The notes below the pieces were generated by a model. The model had not been told where the DNA came from. It searched no databases and saw only the letters and a program-made list of their open reading frames with translations. A stretch of 64,000 nucleotides of DNA from Vibrio ziniensis (GTDB taxonomy: Bacteria; Pseudomonadota; Gammaproteobacteria; Enterobacterales; Vibrionaceae). Of the stretch, positions 11,701 through 19,980 are shown in pieces (within the stretch, counting starts at the first letter, position 1; each line of letters opens with the position of its first letter). The DNA lies in NCBI RefSeq assembly GCF_011064285.1, contig NZ_CP049331.1, positions 2,790,001 to 2,854,000 on the forward strand. Reading direction: 5' to 3'. A program made the translations under genes and the position numbers.

Positions 11701-12404
11701 GTGTTATTTGTGGTATCAAAACCGATTCGCAGAGCGGTTTTAGAACCGTCCCATGCCTCATAGTTATAAATATTGCGGCTATCTTTAACATAGTTCTCAG
11801 ACCAACCCGAAATGCTTTCAGCGGTAGAATTAGCGTTGAATACACTTGGACCATAGCTCTCATAATCCGTACCCGTAGTTTTCCAGCTTTGAATAGCTTG
11901 TGGAAAATAAGAACATTGGTCAAAAATTGGTGGGATATATTCATCAATATCCTCTTCTTCAACCTCAGTACAACTTAACGCTGACTGCTCAATTGCCGTT
12001 GATGCTGTTACATTGCCAGACTTCAGCTCAAGCATCATTTCATCAACCAGCACCCAACTATTCGTGCCCAAATTTAAGTTTCTACGGTAATAACGAGTGC
12101 TAGTTGGTATGTTGTTACCAGGGTCTCGGATGATCCTCACTTTATACGGAACACCACTTTTCAATGAAGGTTCGTTGAAAAGATAATCACTTGATGAGGA
12201 CGCTTGTTCCGTGTACCAAAGGTATTTCTTATCGTAGCCACTCCCACTTTCTTCCAAAGTAACAGACTGAAATTCACCCGGAGAGCCAACAACATTGAAT
12301 TCAATAACAGCATATTTCTGCCCTTGAAATTTACACTGGGCAGCAAAAACCCCTTGAACAAAGAGCAAAAGTAACAGTGGCAGACAACGAAATAACTTAG
12401 CCAT
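8730..12404 (-). CDS. mshQ: MSHA biogenesis protein MshQ (large secreted protein)
   Basis: MshQ is the large, poorly understood last product of the MSHA structural operon. The 1224-residue protein starts with a clear signal peptide (MAKLFRCLPLLLLLFVQGVFA, cleavage probably before AQC). It has a beta-rich, Ser/Thr/Asn/Asp-rich body with scattered cysteines and ends in the region that resembles the DUF6701 domain of MshQ proteins. ATG at 12404 is preferred: it lies 2 nt after the mshP stop and its ribosome site GGAG overlaps that stop. A start at 12422 would add six residues inside mshP. It could act as a pilus-tip or surface adhesin-like component (inference). The frame is open throughout. Confidence 0.85.
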   Translation of the reverse strand: MAKLFRCLPLLLLLFVQGVFAAQCKFQGQKYAVIEFNVVGSPGEFQSVTLEESGSGYDKKYLWYTEQASSSSDYLFNEPSLKSGVPYKVRIIRDPGNNIPTSTRYYRRNLNLGTNSWVLVDEMMLELKSGNVTASTAIEQSALSCTEVEEEDIDEYIPPIFDQCSYFPQAIQSWKTTGTDYESYGPSVFNANSTAESISGWSENYVKDSRNIYNYEAWDGSKTALRIGFDTTNNTNTYGASCEGLGCAPASLNDDGLYESRKAEPPEPLNVTFDSTQTLEIKVDTYQPDYVASCSSSGLCSYQDMGNTVEVVILQNLKSLTVQGLRDDKKVIVRFVSGIKIENLNISGNSRAYFNESSGYLFSTASIGGWGTSTDIYLESDVFIGVTSSFNASSVVFSTVSASSGDYIKPTIYGPAASLYIKTDSVLQAHLLAKSMNFDSAITIEGSITAHFLNMWGGVNVIGDMQDSDCWEETEEEYTLVLSPTTDVALICEELTPTLSVMSNGSIATDFNGSATVTIDGVSQSVDINNGVVNLSVSSGGQSQTISVSASLNGYSDVDSVSGSYQFVPYKFAVDDQYVIANKSLSVTAKTLACNNEGSVVDVGYSGSPTISSSWVAPASGAVGNLSYSPVFSDGQSTDDLILEDSGQMEITLEDSSFDCSELENCPFEVDETTGTQALKGKFTVYSRPWTFAICSSGSPSLDTATGDSNGGNGFIAAGETFAAKVVPIRYIGDGSISGEIESGSFCSESITSNFFSDSSLASNNIVLSSSVATPVQSDDVVFQVEQPRVNTDKEYSFTALSWEDVGSLKVMAATANHSAVNCSSTLLNLETWYECTQQGYRNIGRFYPAYFVITESDWWVNKDDAEVTAMEPYTQDNIAYLSQAFGLAKFEVVPYSLNDSVIKNYSHFKDSLQAGISLLDDETFVERLEVNVTDGEWQDNSAGESGTQGSRWYLEDDEAKFLRNNNNTVNSHGNRETTVDGPFNVSDDSLSKYTGFGFIVSANVSENPDPIDSRNQDNSDCLNKADTESDYSQHCHLSFIEQPQARYGRMVMSDVGGTSTQEKINVPLKVQYWDGLRFVTNTDDSGSRYHSDNDYVCTQSVWVDVNYTGGSDSSNASLVPIDTNVASGISTELFAKPHNADNNNSRREQIRYWLRMGTDSPQYQESKQSGSGILCGEQYIDQPWLQYNWRGLGDEDPSAVVTFGVYRGNDRIIFRGESGLIGQ

Positions 12405-12406
12405 GC

Positions 12407-12871
12407 TTACTCCTTCACCCAAACTTCTTGCTGACGCTCGACTTGAAACTGCCCGCTACCACACTGTACCGCTGTTTCTACTTTATAAACATGTTGGGAA
12501 TCTAATTGATCCATTTCATTACAACTCATAGAACGAATAGAACAGCCAGCAAAATTATCCTTTACAAGGTCAGCGGCAACTGAACCAACATCACTCCAAT
12601 TGTCCTCACATGTCGTTTTAACAACACTCGCTTCATCGAGATCTTCACGGATAGGATAAAGATAAGTAAGCGCTAACTCATTTGCTGAATGCGCCGCAAA
12701 CCAAGCACGTGTACCAAGCAAATCTTTCGATAACGCATCTTGATTCGACCACTCCATACGAGCCAGTGCATTAGCAAGAAAACCCATCACCACGATGACA
12801 AAAATCGCGACGATATACAGGTTACCTGTCTGTTTTTTGATGTTCGGAAATACTTTGATTCTATGGGACAT
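12407..12871 (-). CDS. mshP: MSHA biogenesis protein MshP (PilX-like minor component)
   Basis: This 154-residue protein has a short polar N-terminus followed by a long membrane helix (about residues 14-35, with the sequence YIVAIFVIVVMGFLANALAR) and a soluble periplasmic part with several Cys residues. This layout resembles PilX-type minor pilus assembly proteins. ATG at 12871 overlaps the mshO stop by 11 nt (ATGTCCCATAG). A longer reading from 12913 runs through mshO in another frame and has no support. It sits between mshO and mshQ, as in V. cholerae. Confidence 0.85.
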   Translation of the reverse strand: MSHRIKVFPNIKKQTGNLYIVAIFVIVVMGFLANALARMEWSNQDALSKDLLGTRAWFAAHSANELALTYLYPIREDLDEASVVKTTCEDNWSDVGSVAADLVKDNFAGCSIRSMSCNEMDQLDSQHVYKVETAVQCGSGQFQVERQQEVWVKE

Positions 12872-13532
12872 TGAGCACCTGCACGTCAGTTTCGAACTCG
12901 CTCTCTTCGCCATTTTGCTTAAAAATCAATGATAAGTGAACCACTCCACCTCTTTGCTGTGTTGGGGCATCATAGGCAAATTCCCCAAAGCTGACACTAT
13001 CAGCGACTAGAATGCTATTGCGAGAAATGCTTTGAGATGAGGTATCTACACAGTATTCCACTTTTTCTTTATAGACATAAAAACGGTTAGCTATCGACTG
13101 GCTAGCTAATGGAGAACTAAGAGAGATCGGAGATGCAGAAAAATCAATGGTATTGTCTCCTTCAAATTCATCGACATTGGTTGGATTAATGATCATTTTT
13201 AGATCATCCCCCACATTAAACGATGAATTCCCCACAATGTAAGACAATGTCTTATTATCCGTTTCATCAATCGAATAAAACCCAGAATAAACAATTGGAT
13301 AAAATGACAAGCAATCATCTTCGGCAGCAAAACTATTAGGCACCGCATGACGGATTTCACGAGTCATTTTTTCTAGCACAAACTTGGCTTGAGTCTGTAT
13401 ACGTTGGCGAGCCACGGTATCGGAATATCCTTTACTGCCTAATTCAACAAAACCTGCAATACCAAGAATCAAAATCGAGCCCACCACCATGGTCAGCACC
13501 ATTTCAACCAGAGTGAAACCACGCACTTTCAT
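12861..13532 (-). CDS. mshO: MSHA minor pilin MshO (PilW-like)
   Basis: The 223-residue protein is a type IV prepilin. A short leader MKVRG is followed by the cleavage/methylation site FTLVEM and a hydrophobic helix to about residue 30, with the conserved Glu at mature position 5. The long, beta-rich C-terminal part is like PilW/MshO minor pilins that prime pilus assembly. The start ATG overlaps the mshD stop by 1 nt (TAATG), so translation is probably coupled. Confidence 0.9.
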   Translation of the reverse strand: MKVRGFTLVEMVLTMVVGSILILGIAGFVELGSKGYSDTVARQRIQTQAKFVLEKMTREIRHAVPNSFAAEDDCLSFYPIVYSGFYSIDETDNKTLSYIVGNSSFNVGDDLKMIINPTNVDEFEGDNTIDFSASPISLSSPLASQSIANRFYVYKEKVEYCVDTSSQSISRNSILVADSVSFGEFAYDAPTQQRGGVVHLSLIFKQNGEESEFETDVQVLNVP

Positions 13533-14065
13533 TAGTAGTTACCTCGGTAACCAACAAAGCTAAATTCGCCATAACGGCCAGCTGTGATAGTGATTTCTAT
13601 CTTTTTCATCGTGTTGTCATAGGCATAATCAACAGTAATCTCAGCGGTAAAATTCTTATATTTACTCGCTATGCTGTTGCCAAAAATATCAGCTAAAGGA
13701 TATCCGCCTTCACCACAGTTATTGCTATTTTCACCATACCAACAGCCAATATAATCATCGACATCGTTAAACTGCGAAGGATCTTCGCTACCATCCCGAC
13801 CTAAGTTATTGGCAGCAGTACAACTTGTTCCCTCTTCACCACAACGAATCAATCCCCCGTCAAAATCACTTTTTTCGTCAAAACCTCGGGCGAGAATTTG
13901 GCTCATCAAGCTTTGCCCCAGATTAGCGGCGCGAGTTTGATAATGCGGCGTTGCCGAGCGTTCAATCTGCGGATAAAGAAAACTGACCAAGGTCACCATG
14001 GCAAAGCCCATAATCACCATGGCCATAATGCTTTCAACCAGTGTGAAGCCTTTGATTTTTTTCAT
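13532..14065 (-). CDS. mshD: MSHA minor pilin MshD (PilV-like)
   Basis: This 177-residue prepilin has the leader MKKIKG, then FTLVES and a hydrophobic helix through about residue 30. The soluble domain contains two Cys-rich stretches (RCGEEGTSC and GCWYGENSNNCGEGG), likely disulfide-bonded. ATG at 14065 overlaps the mshC stop by 1 nt (TGATG). Two further codons upstream (TTG CTG) could be read but are unlikely. It is a PilV-like minor pilin in the initiation complex (family inference). Confidence 0.9.
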   Translation of the reverse strand: MKKIKGFTLVESIMAMVIMGFAMVTLVSFLYPQIERSATPHYQTRAANLGQSLMSQILARGFDEKSDFDGGLIRCGEEGTSCTAANNLGRDGSEDPSQFNDVDDYIGCWYGENSNNCGEGGYPLADIFGNSIASKYKNFTAEITVDYAYDNTMKKIEITITAGRYGEFSFVGYRGNY

Positions 14066-14544
14066 CAGCAACTGTCTCCAGAAGCAATATACCCTTGTGC
14101 GTTAATACACACTTCGGTTTCACTGCCTGAAGATGTAATGCTTATCACCCCATCACCACTCGGGTTACCACGAAGGTCAAAAGTTATCGGTGAAGCAAAA
14201 GAGGCAGTAAAATTCACATCCGCGTTATAGAAAATATCGCTACGTTTCGACACCACATTTTCCCGACACTCTTCATTGCTGCACGACGTTAATTCTGTAC
14301 ATGCAGATTCAGAACCAAGGCAAGATGATGTAATGGCTAAGATATTTTTCGATTCAGACGCATTAGATTGCATTCGATCAATTTGGATTTGACGAATAAT
14401 GGAAATGATTTGCTCGCGGGCAGTGTAGGCAGAAATGCTGGAAGTACCAGAAAAGCGACTGGCAGCATAAATAGAAAGAATCGAAACCAGAAGTATCACC
14501 ACTATCAGTTCAACTAACGTAAATCCTTGTTGGTTTCTCTGCAT
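14065..14544 (-). CDS. mshC: MSHA minor pilin MshC (FimT/GspH-like)
   Basis: The 159-residue prepilin has the leader MQRNQQG, then FTLVELIVVILLV with Glu5 present. The remainder has GspH/FimT-like features and two Cys pairs. I chose ATG at 14544 because it gives a normal-length leader; the in-frame codons further upstream fall in the mshA-mshC gap. The gap to mshA (107 bp) contains a strong stem-loop that may reduce readthrough from mshA. Confidence 0.88.
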   Translation of the reverse strand: MQRNQQGFTLVELIVVILLVSILSIYAASRFSGTSSISAYTAREQIISIIRQIQIDRMQSNASESKNILAITSSCLGSESACTELTSCSNEECRENVVSKRSDIFYNADVNFTASFASPITFDLRGNPSGDGVISITSSGSETEVCINAQGYIASGDSC

Positions 14545-14591
14545 TGGCTTGCTCGCGATAGTAAGCAGTAACTGGTTAAAATTATAGATGA

Positions 14592-14623
14592 AATGGCGCA
14601 GAACCGTTGAGGTATGCGCCATT
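14592..14623 (-). promoter_or_regulatory. Stem-loop after mshA
   Basis: A perfect 9-bp inverted repeat (AATGGCGCA at 14592-14600 and TGCGCCATT at 14615-14623, 14-nt loop) lies between mshA and mshC. On the minus strand it is followed by an A/T-rich stretch without a pure T run. It could be an attenuator or mRNA-stability element that lets the major pilin gene be expressed above the minor pilins (inference). Confidence 0.55.
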
Positions 14624-14651
14624 GGAATCAAGACTTAGTCAAGCTTTTAAC

Positions 14652-15143
14652 TTAACAATCGTCGGCAGTACCTACAACTTCAGTTGTAGCAGCGTCAGCA
14701 ACATCCTTCGATGTAGCGGCAGTATATTTAACGTAGCATGACGTCGGAGCCGCTGTTAACGTATTTGAAGTAGAAGATGATGATGGGAAAGTTGCATAGT
14801 AAACGCCAGAAGCCGTATCTTCATACACAGCCCAATCAGTAGATAAACCAACAACCGCATTACCAATGCCATCAGCATCTGCTGTAGGGTAGCCAAAAGC
14901 AGTAGTAATATTATCCACTTTTACATCTGAAGCAGCTTCTTTAGTTTCAATACCAGCAATCGCCGCCTTACCATAGACAATGCCAGCTGCACCATCCATT
15001 GCACCTTTCAGACCTTGCAGAGCTGAAACACGTGCATCACTTTGTAGATTTAAGAAACGTGGTGCAGCGGTAACTGCAAGGATGCCTAGAATTACGATTA
15101 CCACTACCAATTCGATAAGGGTAAAACCACCTTGTCTTTTCAT
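14652..15143 (-). CDS. mshA: MSHA major pilin MshA
   Basis: MshA is the major subunit of the mannose-sensitive haemagglutinin type IV pilus used for surface and chitin attachment. The 163-residue protein has the leader MKRQGG, then [18 protein letters not shown] with Glu5, and the MshA-typical [11 protein letters not shown] after the helix. The C-terminal disulfide loop is bounded by Cys near 133 and the terminal Cys. A Ser/Thr-rich stretch ([17 protein letters not shown]) precedes it and could be exposed. It lies 31 bp downstream of mshB. Confidence 0.95.
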   Translation of the reverse strand: MKRQGGFTLIELVVVIVILGILAVTAAPRFLNLQSDARVSALQGLKGAMDGAAGIVYGKAAIAGIETKEAASDVKVDNITTAFGYPTADADGIGNAVVGLSTDWAVYEDTASGVYYATFPSSSSTSNTLTAAPTSCYVKYTAATSKDVADAATTEVVGTADDC

Positions 15144-15174
15144 GAATTATCTCTCTTACTAAATAGACTAAAGA

Positions 15175-15735
15175 TTAATTTAAAGTGACCGCTACACGGC
15201 CGGTTTTAATGTCATACACAAACTGATAAGCGCTGTTGTGCTCTTGCTGAGTATAAATACAACTTGTACCACCTGTTTGTGCGGAATATTGCACTGAACT
15301 ATCACTGTTCGCCTGACTCACCGTCCCCATATTCGGAGCGCTGTGCAGCAAATTTTCCATTAAATCGATGCACATTTGATCGCTAACAGAATCAGGGAAA
15401 ACACCACTTTTCAGTGCTATCGGATAACCATCACTCAACCCTGTACTTACACCCGAGCTTGTTTTCGAGCGGGTTAACCAAAATTCTACGCCGTCATACT
15501 CGACAACATTGTATTTTTCGCCACCAATGCTCACCGTTGGGCGAGATTGAGCTTCCCATTGGGTGCGAGCTGCCATCACGCCAGATGCAAAGCCACTCGC
15601 CATCGCTTGAATACTGGCCTGCTTTGCATCGTCAATACTTCCTAGCAATTTCGGCAGTGCCGTAACTGCGAGTATTCCGATGATCACAACCACAATCACC
15701 AGTTCAAGCAAAGAAAAACCTGATTTCCTACCCAT
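15175..15735 (-). CDS. mshB: MSHA pilin-like protein MshB
   Basis: This 186-residue prepilin (leader MGRKSG, then FSLLELVIVVVIIGILAV, Glu5 present) is closely related in its N-terminus to MshA and has two Cys residues in the C-terminal half. It is the first gene of the structural part of the cluster. ATG at 15735 gives a normal leader. A start at 15756 would add seven residues, and neither has an obvious ribosome site, so the start is uncertain. Confidence 0.88.
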   Translation of the reverse strand: MGRKSGFSLLELVIVVVIIGILAVTALPKLLGSIDDAKQASIQAMASGFASGVMAARTQWEAQSRPTVSIGGEKYNVVEYDGVEFWLTRSKTSSGVSTGLSDGYPIALKSGVFPDSVSDQMCIDLMENLLHSAPNMGTVSQANSDSSVQYSAQTGGTSCIYTQQEHNSAYQFVYDIKTGRVAVTLN

Positions 15736-15784
15736 AGTATTGACGCCATCAACCATTGTAAGTTATTCATCTTTATGGGGAATG

Positions 15785-15813
15785 ATTATACCAATCTCTA
15801 TACTGAATAACAC
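15785..15813 (-). promoter_or_regulatory. Candidate promoter of mshBACDOPQ
   Basis: In the gap between mshG and mshB the minus strand reads TATAAT (15785-15790) preceded by TGG, an extended -10 form. A weak -35 (GTGTTA, 15808-15813) lies 17 bp upstream. This fits the known split of msh genes into a secretory and a structural transcription unit in V. cholerae. It was found by reading only. Confidence 0.5.
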
Positions 15814-15858
15814 TTGCGCTTCGTCAATAAACCGTAAAAGACAACTATTTGACAGGCA

Positions 15859-17082
15859 TTAGCCTTTCATTGCGTCCATCATGTTCCACATCGGTAAGAA
15901 GATACCGAGTGCCAAAATCAGCACCATCCCCGCTACAATCACCAACAAAATAGGTTCAATACGAGCGGTTAAGGTTTTTAAGTCGTAATCTACTTCACGG
16001 TCATAAAAATCAGAGACTTCAAGTAACAACTCGTCAATTCGACCTGTTTCTTCCCCAACCGAAATCATCTGAATCACCAAAGGGGTAAAAATATTGGCAT
16101 TGATTGCCGTTGAAGAAACACTGCTACCCGCTTCGATTGCCGCCTTCATTTCCATTAAACGCGACTCAAGAAATTTATTATCCAAAGCTTCTGCTGACAA
16201 TGCCAAAGACTGATTCAGCGGTACACCAGAATGCAACATCAGTGAAAACGTACGTGAAAACCGAGATAACTGAGCGCGATTGACTATTCCCCCCACAATC
16301 GGCATCTTTAAACGAAATTTATCCCAACTTTCTCGACCTTTTGACGTTCCAAGCCAAGAACGAAAACCAAAAAAGGCCACCAGCATGGCGACTATCATCA
16401 GCGCCCAATAATTCACAAAGAAATCAGACATGCCAATCAAGATTCTTGTCGGCAAAGGCAAATCCACGCCAAATCGACTAAACATAGTGGCAAATTGCGG
16501 TATCACCTTGACGTTCAAGATGAACAAAGCCAGCACAATAAAACCAATAACGAAAGTGGGATAACGCATCGCAGTTTTAATCCGCTTGCGTGTTTCTACT
16601 TCCTGTTCGTAATAGTTAGCCAATTGCAGTAAAGCTTGATCTAAACGGCCTGTGTTCTCACCCACATGTACCATAGAGACAAATAACGAACTGAATACTT
16701 TTGTATGCAGTTGCATTGATGCTGACAAGCTGCGACCGTTCGTTACTTCACTACAAATTTGTTCCAACGCCTCTTTTAACTGCTTGTTTTCACAGTTTTG
16801 AGCCAAACCGCGCATCGAACGAAGCAAAGGAACGCCGGCTTTGGTCAAGCTATAAAGCTGACGACAAAAAATAACTAAGACTTCCAGCGGTACCACTGGC
16901 GCAAACAGTCCTCGCCAATCAATCGTGGCGCTACCCACACCCGATTTGCCCGCACGAATCGCCGTGGGAATAATGCCTTTATTAATCAGAGTTTCAGCTG
17001 CAACATCTTCATTCGGCGCTTCTAAGCTACCTTTTGTTGCACTGCCATCTAAATTTCGCCCCTGATATTGATACGTTGGCAT
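15859..17082 (-). CDS. mshG: MSHA inner-membrane platform protein MshG
   Basis: MshG is the GspF/PilC-family polytopic platform protein on which the assembly ATPase acts. The 407 residues contain two T2SSF repeats (about 70-195 and 275-395) with membrane helices near 170-195, 215-240 and 375-400. The repeats contain the family motifs FCRQLYSLTKAGVPLLRSM and FSRTFSLMLHSGVPL. It lies 8 bp after mshE. In V. cholerae mshF follows; here the next gene is mshB. Confidence 0.94.
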   Translation of the reverse strand: MPTYQYQGRNLDGSATKGSLEAPNEDVAAETLINKGIIPTAIRAGKSGVGSATIDWRGLFAPVVPLEVLVIFCRQLYSLTKAGVPLLRSMRGLAQNCENKQLKEALEQICSEVTNGRSLSASMQLHTKVFSSLFVSMVHVGENTGRLDQALLQLANYYEQEVETRKRIKTAMRYPTFVIGFIVLALFILNVKVIPQFATMFSRFGVDLPLPTRILIGMSDFFVNYWALMIVAMLVAFFGFRSWLGTSKGRESWDKFRLKMPIVGGIVNRAQLSRFSRTFSLMLHSGVPLNQSLALSAEALDNKFLESRLMEMKAAIEAGSSVSSTAINANIFTPLVIQMISVGEETGRIDELLLEVSDFYDREVDYDLKTLTARIEPILLVIVAGMVLILALGIFLPMWNMMDAMKG

Positions 17083-17090
17083 ACCTTTCC

Positions 17091-18815
17091 TTACAGATAA
17101 ATGGGCTCAGCTGTCGTAGCTGTATCACCTTCACCCAATGCCATCACTTCATCAAAACTGACGACACCTTGAATGGCCAACTCCATAGCAGACGCAAGCA
17201 ATGGCTTATAGTTTTCTGATGCTCGGGCTGCTGAGGCAAAACCAATCGCATCGTCAGAACGCAACGCATCCATCATGTGATGTTCCAGTTCTAACATTTC
17301 AAAAACACCGATACGGCCTCGGTAACCCGTAAGGTTACAGTTTTGACAGCCACGACCTCGCATGAACTGGGTGTCCACTTGATTCGGGAATCGCACGGTT
17401 AGCCATTGTTTCTTCGCTTCATCCAGTTCATCGTGCGTCTTACAATCTGGGCATACTTTTCGCACTAATCGCTGTGCAATAACGGCACGAACGGCACTCG
17501 CGACCAAATAGCCAGGAGCGCCCATATCAATTAAACGCAAAGCGGTTTCTACTGCATCGTTTGTGTGCAATGTACTGAGAACTAAGTGACCAGTTAGTGC
17601 AGCTCTTAGACCGATCTCAACCGTCTCTTGGTCACGCATCTCACCAATCAGGATGATGTCTGGGTCCTGACGCAAGAAAGTACGCAACAAAGACGAAAAA
17701 TCCAGCCCGATACGCGAGTTTACTTGCACTTGCTGAATACGAGATAAACGGTATTCCACCGGATCTTCCGCCGTAATAATTTTTTTACCGACTTCGTTTA
17801 GCTCACTTAGAGCGCCATATAAAGTCGTTGTTTTACCAGAACCTGTTGGACCAGTTACAAGAATCATACCATGCGGGCGCTTAAGCTGACGTCGGAAACG
17901 CTTCAACAATTCGTCAGGAATACCTGATTTATCAAGCTCTCGAATACCTGAAGACTGATTCAAAAGTCGCATAACTACTGACTCACCGTATTGCACTGGC
18001 ATGGTGGACATACGAATATCGACTGACTGACCTTTAGCACGGATATTAAAACGTCCATCTTGTGGTAAACGTTTTTCTGAAATATCGAGGTTAGCCATCA
18101 GTTTCAAGCGAGAAACCAGTGCGGACGCAATCCCTACCTCGTTCAAAATGGTTTCGTGAAGTACGCCATCAACACGTTGACGAATACGTAAAAGGTTGGA
18201 ATCAGGTTCGATGTGAATATCAGATGCGCCAACTTGAATAGCATCTTCAAACACCGAGTTAATCAGCTTAACAACCGTAACCTCATCGCTGTCGTCATTA
18301 GCAATATCAAAATCAAAGGCTTCTTTAACTTGGTGTTCTGCTTGTAGCTGCTCAGCGAACGAGGCAATTTCTTTCGTTCGACGGTAATAACGGTCAAAAC
18401 CATCCACCAGCTGTTTTTCTGATGCGATAACGAATTCAAAACTGTATTGAGGAAGCTGATTAAGCAACGATTCCTGCGCAAATAAGTCGGCAGGGTCACT
18501 CATGGCGACTCGTAACGTATCACCACTACGACCAATCACTAATGCACGCAGACGGCGGGCATGAACTTCCGAAAGAAGCTGCGCTGCATCCATATCTACC
18601 GTCGCACGACTTAAATCGATAAGAGGAATAGCCAGCTGTTGAGACAAGAAATTCAACATCTGTTGTTCAGTTAAAAATCCTAGCTCAATTAAGGTATCAC
18701 CGAGTTTACGACCGGTATTTTTCTGGGCGGATAACGCCTGCCCAATCTGTTCGTCAGTAACAATGCCTTCTTCGACTAGTAAGTCCCCCAGTCGTTTTCT
18801 TAATCTAATTTGCAT
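17091..18815 (-). CDS. mshE: MSHA extension ATPase MshE, c-di-GMP-binding
   Basis: MshE is the GspE/PilB-family hexameric ATPase that drives MSHA pilus extension. The 574-residue protein begins with an intact MshEN domain: two tandem RLG/KLG...G...L...Q repeats in residues 5-68 (RLGDLLVEEGIV and KLGDTLIELGFL), the c-di-GMP-binding signature of this family. The ATPase core has Walker A GPTGSGKT near residues 322-329, Walker B ILIGEMRD, and the tetracysteine zinc site (CPDC and CQNC). The start overlaps the mshN stop by 11 nt and has a GAGGAG ribosome site. Pilus extension is therefore probably controlled directly by c-di-GMP. Confidence 0.97.
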   Translation of the reverse strand: MQIRLRKRLGDLLVEEGIVTDEQIGQALSAQKNTGRKLGDTLIELGFLTEQQMLNFLSQQLAIPLIDLSRATVDMDAAQLLSEVHARRLRALVIGRSGDTLRVAMSDPADLFAQESLLNQLPQYSFEFVIASEKQLVDGFDRYYRRTKEIASFAEQLQAEHQVKEAFDFDIANDDSDEVTVVKLINSVFEDAIQVGASDIHIEPDSNLLRIRQRVDGVLHETILNEVGIASALVSRLKLMANLDISEKRLPQDGRFNIRAKGQSVDIRMSTMPVQYGESVVMRLLNQSSGIRELDKSGIPDELLKRFRRQLKRPHGMILVTGPTGSGKTTTLYGALSELNEVGKKIITAEDPVEYRLSRIQQVQVNSRIGLDFSSLLRTFLRQDPDIILIGEMRDQETVEIGLRAALTGHLVLSTLHTNDAVETALRLIDMGAPGYLVASAVRAVIAQRLVRKVCPDCKTHDELDEAKKQWLTVRFPNQVDTQFMRGRGCQNCNLTGYRGRIGVFEMLELEHHMMDALRSDDAIGFASAARASENYKPLLASAMELAIQGVVSFDEVMALGEGDTATTAEPIYL

Positions 18816-19980
18816 TGTTATTCTCCTCGAGGTGATTCAGTACTTCTAGTCGATTACGAATGAAGGCCTGAGACTGAATCGATACCCCCACCTTCGTTAA
18901 AGCTTTTTGATACGAAGTTTTGGCCTCTTCTAACATAAATGAGCGTTCTTGCTGAATCGCTAATCCAAGCCACCACCGACCATTGTTAGCATCTTTCTCT
19001 GTAAGCTTCTGATAGCTTTCCAAAGCAATTTCATTCTGTTTACTTTTTTGCGCTAACGCAGCACGTAATGAAAGATATTCCACCCCGACGGACTCTGGCA
19101 AATAAGCGAGTGGCGTCAGAGCCGCCTCTGTTTGCTGCTCTCTCATCAGCAGTTTTGCCAGTGCTATTCTTAAACTTTCACCCTCAGGGTTGAGTTCAAT
19201 GCCTCGTTGCATCAAATCAAACGCTTTGCGAACTTCACCTTTGCCATAATACAAAGCAGCCAGTTTTTGGCGTACAGACTCATTTTCAGGCGTGTAACGT
19301 AATGCTTCGCTATAAGCAGTGACAGCATTTTGGAAATCATTTGAGTCCATTGCTTTAGTCGCTCGAGAAATGGCTTTTTCAGCGAGTTTCTCTTTACTCA
19401 TATCCATTTGTTCAATCACGACTGAACTTTCAGTCGATCCAGAAACCTTGTCGGCTGTTGGAGCTGCAGATTTCGATGAAGCGTTGCTCGCAAGCAATAT
19501 AGGCTGTGCAACGATAGGCTTACTGACAACAGCCGGTTTACTGACCGCTGGTTGACTAGGCTCAGGTAGCACCGCTATCGGCGTCTCCGTGTCCGCTGTG
19601 TTATCTACATCCGCCTCCACTATTGGTTGCACCTCTACTATTGGTTGCGCTTTTTCAATAGGAGTTGAGCGATAAACCACAACATTCGCTTGGTTCAATT
19701 TTTGTGTCGGAGATGGCAGCTGTTGTGCTGGTTCAACTCGTGTTGTGGCCGTTGTTGGCTGAGCCACAGTTTGCGAATTTGCGAGCGTCACCCTCTCAAC
19801 TTGCGGTGCTTGTTGCGAAACAGCCCAACCACCAACCGCTAAACTCAAACCAAAGCCAGCGACTACCCATACCCAAACTGGACGTGATTTAACCGGCTCA
19901 ACATGAGCTTTTTCTATCTCTTCAAGTGATGAAGGCTGCTTATCAACGAGTTGGGCCAGCGCTTTGTTCATAACACTCAT
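18805..19980 (-). CDS. mshN: MSHA biogenesis protein MshN (TPR protein)
   Basis: The 391-residue protein has a cytoplasmic N-terminus, one membrane helix near residues 33-52, a Pro/Thr/Val-rich linker to about residue 190 and C-terminal tetratricopeptide-like repeats (about 195-385). A bitopic TPR protein is expected for MshN, which may help secretin or assembly-complex formation. ATG at 19980 overlaps the mshM stop by 1 nt (TGATG) and has GGAG upstream; ATG at 19971 is an alternative three codons in. Confidence 0.88.
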   Translation of the reverse strand: MSVMNKALAQLVDKQPSSLEEIEKAHVEPVKSRPVWVWVVAGFGLSLAVGGWAVSQQAPQVERVTLANSQTVAQPTTATTRVEPAQQLPSPTQKLNQANVVVYRSTPIEKAQPIVEVQPIVEADVDNTADTETPIAVLPEPSQPAVSKPAVVSKPIVAQPILLASNASSKSAAPTADKVSGSTESSVVIEQMDMSKEKLAEKAISRATKAMDSNDFQNAVTAYSEALRYTPENESVRQKLAALYYGKGEVRKAFDLMQRGIELNPEGESLRIALAKLLMREQQTEAALTPLAYLPESVGVEYLSLRAALAQKSKQNEIALESYQKLTEKDANNGRWWLGLAIQQERSFMLEEAKTSYQKALTKVGVSIQSQAFIRNRLEVLNHLEENNNAN

